Assembly: GCA_017451645.1 (NCBI GenBank)
Contig: JAFTNZ010000021.1
Coordinates: forward strand, 62,001-126,000
DNA length: 64,000 bases
DNA from: Bacteroidaceae bacterium
Lineage (GTDB): Bacteria; Bacteroidota; Bacteroidia; Bacteroidales; Bacteroidaceae
Direction of reading: 5' to 3'
Shown: one piece after another, positions 16,501 through 24,935 of the stretch
How the letters are laid out: each line of letters begins with the position of its first letter
Position numbering within the stretch: the first letter of the stretch is position 1
Program-made: the position numbers and the translations under genes
The notes under the pieces: generated by a model
The model's database searches: none
What the model was told of the DNA's origin: nothing
Seen by the model: only the letters and a program-made list of their open reading frames with translations

Positions 16501-19260
16501 ATGAACAGATTACTTTGTTGCATTCTGGTACTGGCAGTGGCTTTGAATGCAGGCTCGCAACCCACCCGTCGCATTTATCTTAGCGGTACGGATGCAGAAC
16601 ATACCCGTACGTGGGATTTTCTTTGCTCAGGCGGACAGCAGAGTGGAAAGTGGCGAACCATTGAAGTGCCCAGTTGTTGGGAACAGCAGGGGTATGGTGA
16701 ATATACTTATGGCCGTTTCTATAAGACAAAGGGGCTGAAGCCTTCAACGGAGACAGGCCGCTATCGCACAACCTTCAAGATGCCCAAGGGCGATGTCTAT
16801 AAACTGGTCTTTGAGGGTTCGATGACCGACACCCGCGTATGGATTGACGGTCAGCAAGTGGGACCTGTACACCAAGGTGGTTTCACGGAGTTCTCTTATG
16901 ATGTCACTCCTTTTATCAAACCGGGTAAGAAACAGACGTTAGAGGTACTTGTCAGTAAAGAATCGGCCAATGCCAGTGTCAATTCGGCTGAGCGTCGTGC
17001 CGATTGGTGGTTGTTTGGCGGTATTTATCGCCCTGTATATATCGAGGTGTTACCTAAAGAGCATATCAGTCATGTCAGCATTGATGCACGTGCTAATGGT
17101 GAGATATATGCAAATGTGGAAACTACATCCGACAAGCGTGTTTCGCTTTTTATTGATGGTAAGAAGGTTGCTTATGATGAGAAAAAGGGCTGTTGGGTCT
17201 ATCCTACCTCCAAAGCATGGAATCCTGAACATCCCAACCTTTATACCGCAACCTTCACTTTGGGTGAAGACGGGCATAGTTTGACACAGAAGATAGGTTT
17301 CCGCACCATCGAATTCCGTGAGCACGATGGTATCTATTTGAATGGAACCAAATTGGTGGTGAAAGGAACTAATCGCCACTGTTTCCATCCCGAGACGGGG
17401 CGTGCACTCAGCCCGGCTATGAGTCTGCAGGATGCCAAATTGTTGAAGCAGATGAATATGAATGCTGTGCGTTGCCACTATCCGAGTGACCGCCATTTCT
17501 TGGAAATCTGTGATTCTATCGGTCTGCTCTATTTCAATGAACTGGCAGGTTGGCAGACTCGTTATGATGATACGACTGCTGTCAGGATGGTAAAAGAATT
17601 CATTATGCGTGACGTGAATCATCCTTGTGTGTACATTTGGAGTAACGGTAATGAAGGCGGATGGAACCGTACTATCGATCATCTGTTTGCAGAATTGGAC
17701 ATACAGAAACGTAAAGTAGTCCATCCGTGGAGCGACTTTCAAGGATTGGACACTCATCATTATCCCGCTTATCAGACAGGAATATACCGTATGCACAACG
17801 GGCAGAATGTCTTTATGCCCACCGAGTTCCTGCATGGTAAGTACGACAAGGGACAAGGTGCCGCATTGGAAGATATGTGGAGCCATTGGACCCGCTCGCC
17901 CCTGTTTGTCGGTGGATTCATTTGGGCATACGTGGATGAGGCGGTTCGCCGTACCGACTTGCCCACGGGAAAGTCTGAGGGAAAAGTCTTTGGCCGCAAG
18001 GGATTTAATATAAAAGATTGCATCCTTGACAGTGATGGAGGTCATGGACCTGATGGTTGCATGGACCCCTATCGCCAGCCTGAAGCCAGTTTTTACACCA
18101 TCCGCGAGGTATGGAGCCCTATTTATATAGACCGTTTGCACATTACTCCTTCGTTTGATGGTCGTGTGCTTGTATCCAACCGTTATCTGTTTACAGACTT
18201 CTCTTCGTGCAGTATGAAGTATTGTGTAAAAGATTTTACCGGTGGAATACTTGCCGAAGGTAGGGTGACGTTACCAGCTATTGTTCCTGGCGAGAGCGGT
18301 TATGCCCGTTTTGACTTGCCTGCGGATTTCCGTAAAGGTGAAGTGCTGGAACTTATAGCTTATAATGATAGAGGTGAAGAAGTTTGCAACTGGACAGCTC
18401 CTATTCATCGCGCTGATGAGCAGACAATCAGTGCGACGACTTCTGTTAAACCGGGAATTGTCACATTTGACAAGAACGGCATGTTCGCTATCGATAGTCT
18501 CGTTGGGCCTTTCCCCGTTGGAATGAAGGCCGAGGTTACTAAACATAAACAGCGCACATTGTCTGACGGTACGGTAGTCAATACTTTCTGGTACAAGGGA
18601 GGTATTGACAGCATACAGTGGCGTCAGACACCTGACGGCCTGTTGCACATGGATGCCGTAGTGCTCAACGACGAACGGGGCCATGGCATGGGCTCTTTCC
18701 TGACCGACGAGAGCAAATGGACATTGGGCCTTACCTTCACTTATCCTGAAAATCGGGTGGATAGTGTGCATTGGGTGGGTCGTGGCCCTTATCGCGTGTG
18801 GAAGAACCGTCTCAAAGGACAACACTTCGGTTTCTGGTCATTGGCTTATAACAACACAGTGACGGGTGATTATAATAGTGCCACTCCTCCCGTTTATCCT
18901 GAGTTCAAAGGATATCGTAGTGATTTCCGTTGGATGGAGATGCAGGATAAGGATGGCACTTTTTGGCGTGTCAGCACCTTGAACGAGGGACTTTACCTCC
19001 GCCTGTTCACTCCCGAGGAACCTGTTGACCAGACTCCAGGTGAGATGGGCGGCTTGTTGGATGTACAACCCCGCAAGCAGGAGCGCAGCATGGTGCGTTT
19101 CCCCGAGGGCGATATCTCATTCTTGCTCTCTATTCCACCCATCCAAAGTTACAAACCCTTGGAGCAACTCGGACCCGATAGCCAACCTTATAATATCCGC
19201 ATCAAGCCGGGTGATGAGGGTTTCCACATCCGTCTGGTATTTGACTTTACAAAGGAATAA
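16501..19260 (+). CDS. Glycoside hydrolase family 2 (beta-galactosidase-like)
   Basis: About 919 residues with a signal peptide (to about residue 18). Domain order is that of GH2: sugar-binding jelly-roll (about 25-190), immunoglobulin-like domain, TIM barrel, and C-terminal domains including a beta-galactosidase small-chain-like region (GRGPYRVWKNR). The acid/base Glu is in SNGNEGG (Glu385) and the nucleophile in MPTEFLHG (Glu442). It hydrolyses a terminal beta-linked sugar, likely galactose, from plant polysaccharide side chains in the periplasm. The frame extends back to a TTG at 16477; I prefer ATG 16501, which begins the signal peptide directly. Neighbouring pectin enzymes suggest rhamnogalacturonan or arabinogalactan as the substrate source. 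Confidence 0.9.
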   Translation: MNRLLCCILVLAVALNAGSQPTRRIYLSGTDAEHTRTWDFLCSGGQQSGKWRTIEVPSCWEQQGYGEYTYGRFYKTKGLKPSTETGRYRTTFKMPKGDVYKLVFEGSMTDTRVWIDGQQVGPVHQGGFTEFSYDVTPFIKPGKKQTLEVLVSKESANASVNSAERRADWWLFGGIYRPVYIEVLPKEHISHVSIDARANGEIYANVETTSDKRVSLFIDGKKVAYDEKKGCWVYPTSKAWNPEHPNLYTATFTLGEDGHSLTQKIGFRTIEFREHDGIYLNGTKLVVKGTNRHCFHPETGRALSPAMSLQDAKLLKQMNMNAVRCHYPSDRHFLEICDSIGLLYFNELAGWQTRYDDTTAVRMVKEFIMRDVNHPCVYIWSNGNEGGWNRTIDHLFAELDIQKRKVVHPWSDFQGLDTHHYPAYQTGIYRMHNGQNVFMPTEFLHGKYDKGQGAALEDMWSHWTRSPLFVGGFIWAYVDEAVRRTDLPTGKSEGKVFGRKGFNIKDCILDSDGGHGPDGCMDPYRQPEASFYTIREVWSPIYIDRLHITPSFDGRVLVSNRYLFTDFSSCSMKYCVKDFTGGILAEGRVTLPAIVPGESGYARFDLPADFRKGEVLELIAYNDRGEEVCNWTAPIHRADEQTISATTSVKPGIVTFDKNGMFAIDSLVGPFPVGMKAEVTKHKQRTLSDGTVVNTFWYKGGIDSIQWRQTPDGLLHMDAVVLNDERGHGMGSFLTDESKWTLGLTFTYPENRVDSVHWVGRGPYRVWKNRLKGQHFGFWSLAYNNTVTGDYNSATPPVYPEFKGYRSDFRWMEMQDKDGTFWRVSTLNEGLYLRLFTPEEPVDQTPGEMGGLLDVQPRKQERSMVRFPEGDISFLLSIPPIQSYKPLEQLGPDSQPYNIRIKPGDEGFHIRLVFDFTKE

Positions 19261-19263
19261 AAC

Positions 19264-19305
19264 AGACTCTCCCCCTTACCCTTCCCTGTATGGAGGGAAG
19301 TGAAT
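19264..19305 (+). repeat. GC-rich palindromic repeat, copy 1 (5' UTR)
   Basis: CTCCCCCTTACCCTTCCCTG followed by TATGGAGGGAAGTG belongs to a repeat family also seen inverted at 19390-19437 and within coding sequence at 51432-51533. This copy precedes the LamG gene and can pair with the copy inside it. Confidence 0.65.
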
Positions 19306-19335
19306 GGAATATAAACTATCAAACAACTCATTAAC

Positions 19336-21033
19336 ATGAATAGAACATTAAATAAAAAATGGCAGAAGCGATTAAATGATGTAGGGCATAGACTATCTGC
19401 TCCCCTCCATGCAGGGAGGGGCAAGGGGGTGGGTCTTCTTGCTGTTTCACTAATGTCCCTCTTCTCATTGGCCGCAATGGCTCAAGAGAATTTGATTCTG
19501 CATTACGATTTCAAGGGCGATCAGGGAGCAGTAGTGCGTGACAAGAGTGCTTCGCATTTTGACGGAGCGCTGAAAGGTAGTGCTACCGTTGAAAACGGTA
19601 CAGTGTATCTGGGTAACGAAGACGGTTACATTGACTTGGGTGAATCTATAGGAAAGAAATTGCAGCAGCTCCGCCAGTTCACCATTGCCGTGCGCTACAA
19701 GGTGGATTCAGAAACTTCGCTCAAAGGCCAAGGCTATTTCTTGTGGGCTTTCTCCACGTTGGCACTGAACACTCAAACCGAAGGGCGGTACCATGCCTAT
19801 AAACTGAATGTGCAAAGGGCTGAAAATTCTGTGGGCGGTTGGAAGAATGAGACACTGATGGATATTGGCAAACCTTCGGCGAAGGGGGAATGGCAGTATG
19901 TGGTCTATACACAGAACGATGATGAAGGCCGTCTCTTCTTGAATGGTCGTTTGGTGGCATTTTTGAATGGAATGTTCACTATGGCCAAGACATTCCCCAA
20001 GGAGGCACCTGTTTATAATTGGATGGGGCGTGCTCCTTTCAAGGGAGATTCTTACCTGAAGGGAACAAGTATCAGTGATGTGCGTATGTATGACACAGCG
20101 CTTACAGAAAAGGAGGTGCGAGATCTTTACAATGATGTGCAGCAAGCCGATTTGAGCCGATACGATTTCATGTACACTGGCCAGTCAAAGAATCGTCGTA
20201 TCTTCAAAGTCGAGGACGGAAACATTGTTTGGCGTTACGACAATGCCAAGGGACGTGGCGAAATCAGCGATGCAGTCCTTATGGATGATGGACATATCCT
20301 GATAGCTGACCAATACGGGATTGCAGAAATTGGAGTTGATGGCGAAGAACTTTGGCGGTCAAATGTACCTGAAGGAACAGAGGTGCATACCATCCAACCT
20401 ATCGGAGACAAATATGTGGTGTATGTGCTCAATGCCAAACCAGCCAAGGTCGTGGTGATGAACATTGCCAAGCAGAAGACTGTGCACGAATTTGAACTCC
20501 CTTATGACCCGAAAGGCAGTGTGCATGGCCAGTTCCGTAATGCTCGTCTGACCGGTAAGGGGACTTTGTTGGTATCCAATATGGCTATGGGATTTGTGGC
20601 TGAATACAATGTTAAAGGCAAGGAACTTCGCCGTTGGGAACTCTTTGGTCCTTGGTCAGCGACAGAGTTGGAAAATGGGAATATCCTGATGGTCGGACGC
20701 AAGGGGCCTGTCAAGGAGGTTACGCGTGACGGCACAGTCGTTTGGGAAACCAATACCACCAAGTTTGGGTTGGATAATCCCCAAAAAGCATATCGTTTGC
20801 CCAATGGGAATATGGTAATCACTAACTGGTTCAATGAATGGAACAAGGCTGATGTAGCCAATTTCAATCCTTCGCGAGCTCCGCTTCAGATGATAGAACT
20901 TACTCCTGATGAACAGGTGGTGTGGGAGGTCTCTTCCTGGAAAGGAGACCGTAATTTGGGACCTGCCACGACTTTCCAGTTGTTAGACAAACCAGTTGTA
21001 CGGAAAGCATGTAAATTTGGTAAATATAAATAA
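19336..21033 (+). CDS. LamG-domain plus arylsulfotransferase-like beta-propeller protein
   Basis: A 565-residue exported protein. After the signal sequence, residues about 50-270 form a concanavalin/LamG fold (typical end: GTSISDVRMYDTALTEKEV), and residues about 290-565 form a propeller like arylsulfotransferase (ASST) or PQQ-repeat proteins (GEISDAVLMDDGHILIADQY, TELENGNILMVGRKG). The catalytic role is unknown; LamG suggests glycan binding. The N-terminus is odd: residues about 22-33 (APLHAGRGKGVG) are encoded by a GC-rich palindromic repeat inserted just before the hydrophobic core of the signal peptide. Only 15 bp separate it from the next gene, so the two are likely an operon. Confidence 0.75.
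   Translation: MNRTLNKKWQKRLNDVGHRLSAPLHAGRGKGVGLLAVSLMSLFSLAAMAQENLILHYDFKGDQGAVVRDKSASHFDGALKGSATVENGTVYLGNEDGYIDLGESIGKKLQQLRQFTIAVRYKVDSETSLKGQGYFLWAFSTLALNTQTEGRYHAYKLNVQRAENSVGGWKNETLMDIGKPSAKGEWQYVVYTQNDDEGRLFLNGRLVAFLNGMFTMAKTFPKEAPVYNWMGRAPFKGDSYLKGTSISDVRMYDTALTEKEVRDLYNDVQQADLSRYDFMYTGQSKNRRIFKVEDGNIVWRYDNAKGRGEISDAVLMDDGHILIADQYGIAEIGVDGEELWRSNVPEGTEVHTIQPIGDKYVVYVLNAKPAKVVVMNIAKQKTVHEFELPYDPKGSVHGQFRNARLTGKGTLLVSNMAMGFVAEYNVKGKELRRWELFGPWSATELENGNILMVGRKGPVKEVTRDGTVVWETNTTKFGLDNPQKAYRLPNGNMVITNWFNEWNKADVANFNPSRAPLQMIELTPDEQVVWEVSSWKGDRNLGPATTFQLLDKPVVRKACKFGKYK
19390..19437 (-). repeat. GC-rich palindromic repeat, copy 2 (inside coding sequence)
   Basis: CCCCTCCATGCAGGGAGGGG and flanks are an inverted copy of the element at 19264-19305. 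It lies in frame within the first 35 codons of the LamG gene and adds a short Gly/Arg/Lys-rich peptide before the signal-peptide core. Confidence 0.7.
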
Positions 21034-21048
21034 TAAATCATCAGAATA

Positions 21049-22287
21049 ATGAGAGAACTAGTTTTAATGGCTGTATTTGCGCTGTCTGTATTGATGACTT
21101 CTGCACAGCCTCGTTTGTTTGTAAAGCCTAATGAACCGTTAGGTGAAGGTAAGGGAATTCATCATGGTCGTGTAGCATGGATTCATAGTCCTGGTGTCGC
21201 TACTTGGGACGGTGAGACTGGCTTGTGGGTAGAGGAACGTTGGAATGACCAACAGAAAGCTGATGCCATGGTGCGCCAGGCTGTCATGACTGTGGCTGGC
21301 GCCAAATCAGCCAAAAGTGCATGGAAGGCTCTGTTCAAGAACTTCAACAAGACTCATGGTAAAGGAAACAAAGGCTATAAGAAGGGGGAGAAGATTGCCA
21401 TCAAACTCAATATGAATAATGCAATTACCCATCGCGACACTATTGAACTGAACTCATCGCCATACGTTACGTTGGCTTTGGTGCGTAGTTTGGTTAATGA
21501 CGGTGGAGTGCGTCAGCAGGATGTGATCGTTTGTGAACCAAGTCGTGCCATCACTGATAGTATTTATAATAAGATTCACCGTGAATTCCCCGATGTCGTG
21601 TTCATCGACAATTTGGGAGGCAATGGCCGTGTGAAGTGTGAGTACTATCCAGAGCAAATCAAGTATTCAGTAGATAATGGTAAGATGGCGCGTGGCTTGG
21701 CCAAGTGTATTGTAGATGCCGATTACCTTATCAACTCTGCTTTGTTGAAGACTCATAATGGTCCTGGTGTAACCTTGACTGCTAAGAACTGGTATGGTGC
21801 TACAGACATCAATCTCATGTGGCGTAAGAATGCACATAATGGTATCAGCCCCGACAAGCGTCGTGGAAAACCCGGCTATAAGACGATGGTTGACTGGATT
21901 GGTCACAAGGATTTGGGTCAGAAGTGTCTGCTTTTCCTCATCGATGGCACTTATGGTAGCCGTCATGTGAATGGTGCGCCTGCTCCCAAATGGCAGAAAG
22001 CTCCGTTCAATAACGAATGGTGTTGCAGTATCATCGCTTCTCAAGACCCCTTGGCATGTGATGCGGTAGGTATGGATTTGCTTATCCATGAATGGCCCGA
22101 ATTCGGTAACTTCAACTATTGTGACGAATATCTTCGCGAAGCTGCTACTATTCCTGCTCCGGTTACAGGCATTACTTATGATCCTGAGCGTGACGGTAAG
22201 CCTTTGACTGCTCCACTTGGCTTGATGGAGCATGCTGACGGTAACAGGAATTATACCAAGTTGGAAATGATTTATGTGAAACAATAG
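21049..22287 (+). CDS. DUF362-domain exported protein
   Basis: A 412-residue protein with a signal peptide (to about residue 19, ending SAQP) and a DUF362 domain; diagnostic stretches are KIAIKLNMNNA, LLKTHNGPGVTLTAKNWYG and the late ASQDPLACDAVGMDL. DUF362 proteins are often linked to redox or iron-sulfur chemistry, but no Cys-rich ferredoxin motif is seen here. It follows the LamG/ASST gene after 15 bp and probably shares its transcript. GH2, LamG-ASST and DUF362 together may handle a modified plant glycan, which is an inference from context only. Confidence 0.8.
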   Translation: MRELVLMAVFALSVLMTSAQPRLFVKPNEPLGEGKGIHHGRVAWIHSPGVATWDGETGLWVEERWNDQQKADAMVRQAVMTVAGAKSAKSAWKALFKNFNKTHGKGNKGYKKGEKIAIKLNMNNAITHRDTIELNSSPYVTLALVRSLVNDGGVRQQDVIVCEPSRAITDSIYNKIHREFPDVVFIDNLGGNGRVKCEYYPEQIKYSVDNGKMARGLAKCIVDADYLINSALLKTHNGPGVTLTAKNWYGATDINLMWRKNAHNGISPDKRRGKPGYKTMVDWIGHKDLGQKCLLFLIDGTYGSRHVNGAPAPKWQKAPFNNEWCCSIIASQDPLACDAVGMDLLIHEWPEFGNFNYCDEYLREAATIPAPVTGITYDPERDGKPLTAPLGLMEHADGNRNYTKLEMIYVKQ

Positions 22288-22339
22288 TGTTTTAGAGGTA
22301 AAGGAAACAGTTCAAAGAAATTCAATATACAGGAAACAG

Positions 22340-22843
22340 ATGGAAACAGGTTTCACTTTCACTCCCAACGCGGACAAATCAAGCCGTTACAGTGAATTCA
22401 TCCCACAACTGGCATTACTGATAGAGGACGAACACGAAGAGGTGAGTGTGCTTGCCAATGTGAGTGCCGCCCTGCACGAGTGCTTCGGCTGGTTTTGGAC
22501 GGGCTTCTACCTGGTGCGTGGCGACCAGCTGGTGCTGGGGCCTTTCCAGGGGAGCACCGCCTGTTACCGCATCCGCAAGGGCAGGGGAGTGTGTGGCACG
22601 GCTTGGGCCGAGGCCCGCACCCAAGTGGTGCCCGATGTGGAGCAATTCCCCGGACACATAGCCTGTAGCAGCCTTTCGCGCTCAGAAATCGTTGTCCCCC
22701 TCTATGACAAAGATGGCCAAGTGTGCGCCGTCCTTGACATTGATAGCGAACACCTGGCCACCTTTGATGAGGTTGACCGGCACTATTTGGAAGAAGTTTG
22801 CCGGTTGGTAGAGAAGAACGTTTACCACACGTCGCAGCTCTGA
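22340..22843 (+). CDS. msrC: Free methionine-(R)-sulfoxide reductase (GAF domain)
   Basis: A 167-residue single GAF-domain protein that reduces free methionine-R-sulfoxide in the cytoplasm. The three cysteines of the E. coli enzyme (84, 94, 118) have equivalents with identical spacing: Cys75, Cys85 and Cys109 (GRGVCGTAW, HIACSS). A fourth Cys129 sits near the end of the domain. The 3' end overlaps the convergent GH28 gene by 22 bp, so the two transcripts share complementary ends. It helps repair oxidative damage and is not obviously linked to the sugar genes. Confidence 0.9.
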   Translation: METGFTFTPNADKSSRYSEFIPQLALLIEDEHEEVSVLANVSAALHECFGWFWTGFYLVRGDQLVLGPFQGSTACYRIRKGRGVCGTAWAEARTQVVPDVEQFPGHIACSSLSRSEIVVPLYDKDGQVCAVLDIDSEHLATFDEVDRHYLEEVCRLVEKNVYHTSQL

Positions 22844-24240
22844 CGCTCCGTGCTCTCCTCGGGATATTCGGGCACGGCCACCCCGTTGACCGTTGACTCC
22901 TTGAAGGCGATATTTTCGGTATATATAAGGTAATAGGGGCGCTCGGCCTTGTCCACGTGGAAGTAGGTCACCTCGATGTTGCGGATGGGCTTCTCCTCAT
23001 TGCCGTCCATGAAGATGGCATAATGGTCGGCCGTGCGTGCGTGCACATTGCTTATCTTGAAGTCTTCATAGCGTGCCTGATAGTTGCCGCCACGGAAGCC
23101 GAAATAGTTAGTCTCAAAGCGCAGGATGGCTCCCAGGGCCCGTTCGATGGTGATGTTGTTCACATGCACATTGCGGATGTATCCGCCCCGGTCGTGGTTT
23201 GATTTGAAGTAGAGGGCATTCTTCACCGTGCCGATTTCGATGTTGTCCATATAGACGTTGGCCACACCACCCGACATTTCACTGCCTATGCACAAGCCGT
23301 TGCATTCAGAGTAGAAGAGGCAATTGCGGATGACGATGTTTTCCGACGGGCGTCCGATGCTTCTTCCGTCCGTGTCGCGTCCGGCCTTGATGGCTATGGC
23401 GTCGTCGCCCGTGCGGAAGGTGCAGTTCTCAATCAACACGTTCGAGGTCGATTCGGGGTCGCATCCGTCGTTGTTGGGGAAGTGGCTGTCTATGGTCACT
23501 CCGCGCACGATGACGTTGTCGCAATAGACGGGATGGATTGTCCAGAAGGGCGAATCCTTGATGGTGATGTCCTCGAGCAGGATGCGCGAACATCCGAGGA
23601 ATTGCATGCACGAGGGGCGCAGGATGGTGCCTTTGCCGAACACGCGCTCGTTCACCGGTGTCAGCTTGTCGCCCATTTCGCGCAGGCGGTCGCGGTCGGG
23701 AGCCTCTTGGGCGGCCCATGGGGCAAACTCCTTGCCACCTTGCGCATCAATCACTCCTTTGCCCGTGATGGCTATGTTGGTGCAATGATAAGCATACACC
23801 ATGGGCGAATGGCCATACAGCTCAGTACCTTCCCAACGGGTGAGCACCACGGGCAGGAAGTCGTCAGCCCGTCCGCTGAATTGCAGATAAGCCCCTTCTT
23901 CCAGGTGCAGGTTCACATTACTCTTCAACTTCAAGGGGCCATTCAATGCATAGTGTCCGGCTTTCACCACCACCTTGCCTCCACCGGCCAATGAGCACGA
24001 GTCGATGGCCAGTTGCAGAGCCTTTAAGGCATTCTCTTCGTTCACTGCTACCTCCACCACCCGGTCGGGGAAGGCGGTTGTCGCTATGCGGCTCACAATC
24101 TGTTCTTGCGGGGTTGCCGGCTCCGCGTCGCGTTTCTTGTCCAGGGTGTCACGGTAGCCATTGTAAAAACCAAACAACAGGACTATAAGGAAAAATACAG
24201 CCCCTACGGCATATAAAAGAATTCTTCTTGTTGTCATCAT
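22822..24240 (-). CDS. GH28 polygalacturonase-like enzyme
   Basis: A 472-residue right-handed beta-helix enzyme anchored or exported through an N-terminal hydrophobic segment (residues about 7-25). GH28 signatures: NNDGCDPEST (about 259), TGDDAIAIKAG (about 278) with the catalytic Asp pair, NGLCIGSEMSGG in place of the usual GHGxSIGS, and LYFKSN replacing RIK. It hydrolyses alpha-1,4-galacturonosyl links or related rhamnogalacturonan bonds; the altered GHG and RIK motifs point to an exo- or rhamnogalacturonan-type specificity. The gene has its own upstream region rich in palindromes (24364-24450). Confidence 0.88.
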   Translation of the reverse strand: MMTTRRILLYAVGAVFFLIVLLFGFYNGYRDTLDKKRDAEPATPQEQIVSRIATTAFPDRVVEVAVNEENALKALQLAIDSCSLAGGGKVVVKAGHYALNGPLKLKSNVNLHLEEGAYLQFSGRADDFLPVVLTRWEGTELYGHSPMVYAYHCTNIAITGKGVIDAQGGKEFAPWAAQEAPDRDRLREMGDKLTPVNERVFGKGTILRPSCMQFLGCSRILLEDITIKDSPFWTIHPVYCDNVIVRGVTIDSHFPNNDGCDPESTSNVLIENCTFRTGDDAIAIKAGRDTDGRSIGRPSENIVIRNCLFYSECNGLCIGSEMSGGVANVYMDNIEIGTVKNALYFKSNHDRGGYIRNVHVNNITIERALGAILRFETNYFGFRGGNYQARYEDFKISNVHARTADHYAIFMDGNEEKPIRNIEVTYFHVDKAERPYYLIYTENIAFKESTVNGVAVPEYPEESTERQSCDVW

Positions 24241-24363
24241 GTTTCCTCTATTTAATGATATTTACGATACCATATTCTATATTGGTCAGTATATATTTGT
24301 TGCAAAGGAACTAAAAACTTTTGAAAATAAAGAAAGATATAAATAAATATTTGTAAAAGCAAT

Positions 24364-24380
24364 TTTGACATTTTGTCAAA
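24364..24380. promoter_or_regulatory. Perfect 7+3+7 palindrome upstream of GH28
   Basis: TTTGACA-TTT-TGTCAAA lies about 125 bp before the GH28 start. It could be an operator, as pectin genes in this group are under specific regulators. No protein can be assigned from sequence alone. Confidence 0.35.
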
Positions 24381-24398
24381 CTGTATATTCGCCTTGCG

Positions 24399-24450
24399 AG
24401 AATCGCATATTTTCACCCAAAAACTTTTTTGGACGGAAATACGCGATTCT
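24399..24450. repeat. 52-bp imperfect palindrome in GH28 upstream region
   Basis: AGAATCGC (24399-24406) and GCGATTCT (24443-24450) are the ends of arms that keep pairing inwards (TATTT/AAATA, CCAAAAA/TTTTTGG) around one central base. It may be a terminator-like hairpin or an operator. Confidence 0.5.
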
Positions 24451-24596
24451 TGATTGTTTGGAATTGTGTATATTGATGATATACTTGGATTTGTAAAATG
24501 TGTAATTCTGTAAAAAGGGAAATTCTACGTGTGGATAATGGTCTGAAAGGAAGATTCCTGTCCAAAGAAGGGGATAGGGAAAAAGGGGCTTTTGGA

Positions 24597-24722
24597 GTCC
24601 GATGGCTATCGGACGGGAGGCGGATAGCTATTTGTCCGCTGAAGAATAGCCATCGGACTCCGGACGGATAGCTGTTCATAGAGGAGGAGAACAGCCATTC
24701 GTCTGCAGGCGGATAGCTATTC
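24597..24722. repeat. Three consecutive hairpin units of GGATAGCTATTC type
   Basis: Units at 24601-24632, 24644-24677 and 24689-24722 repeat with a step of about 44 bp; each has a left arm like GAAYAGCYATCSG and a right arm CGGATAGCTRTTC. A further perfect 7+4+7 palindrome sits at 24597-24614. The gap between GH28 and the pectate lyase (24241-24935) holds no gene that I can support. Confidence 0.7.
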
Positions 24723-24935
24723 TCCTGCGATAAAGTAGAAACCGGTTCGCTCACCACGGCTGGTTAGCGCACATAGATGATACCATTTCTTCAAAATTGA
24801 ATGGTCAAAAAAGTGTGTTTTATGGCCTGTTTCTAGGATATTAAGCCTAAATATCTGCATAAATATGCAATGGTACACGCTTTGGGGTGATTGATACAGC
24901 TGACAGAATGTAAGCGGATCACGGCCTTACCGTCT

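Noticed and set aside
24413..24757. A 114-codon minus-strand frame upstream of GH28
   Set aside because: It reads through the three-hairpin repeat and has no protein family features.
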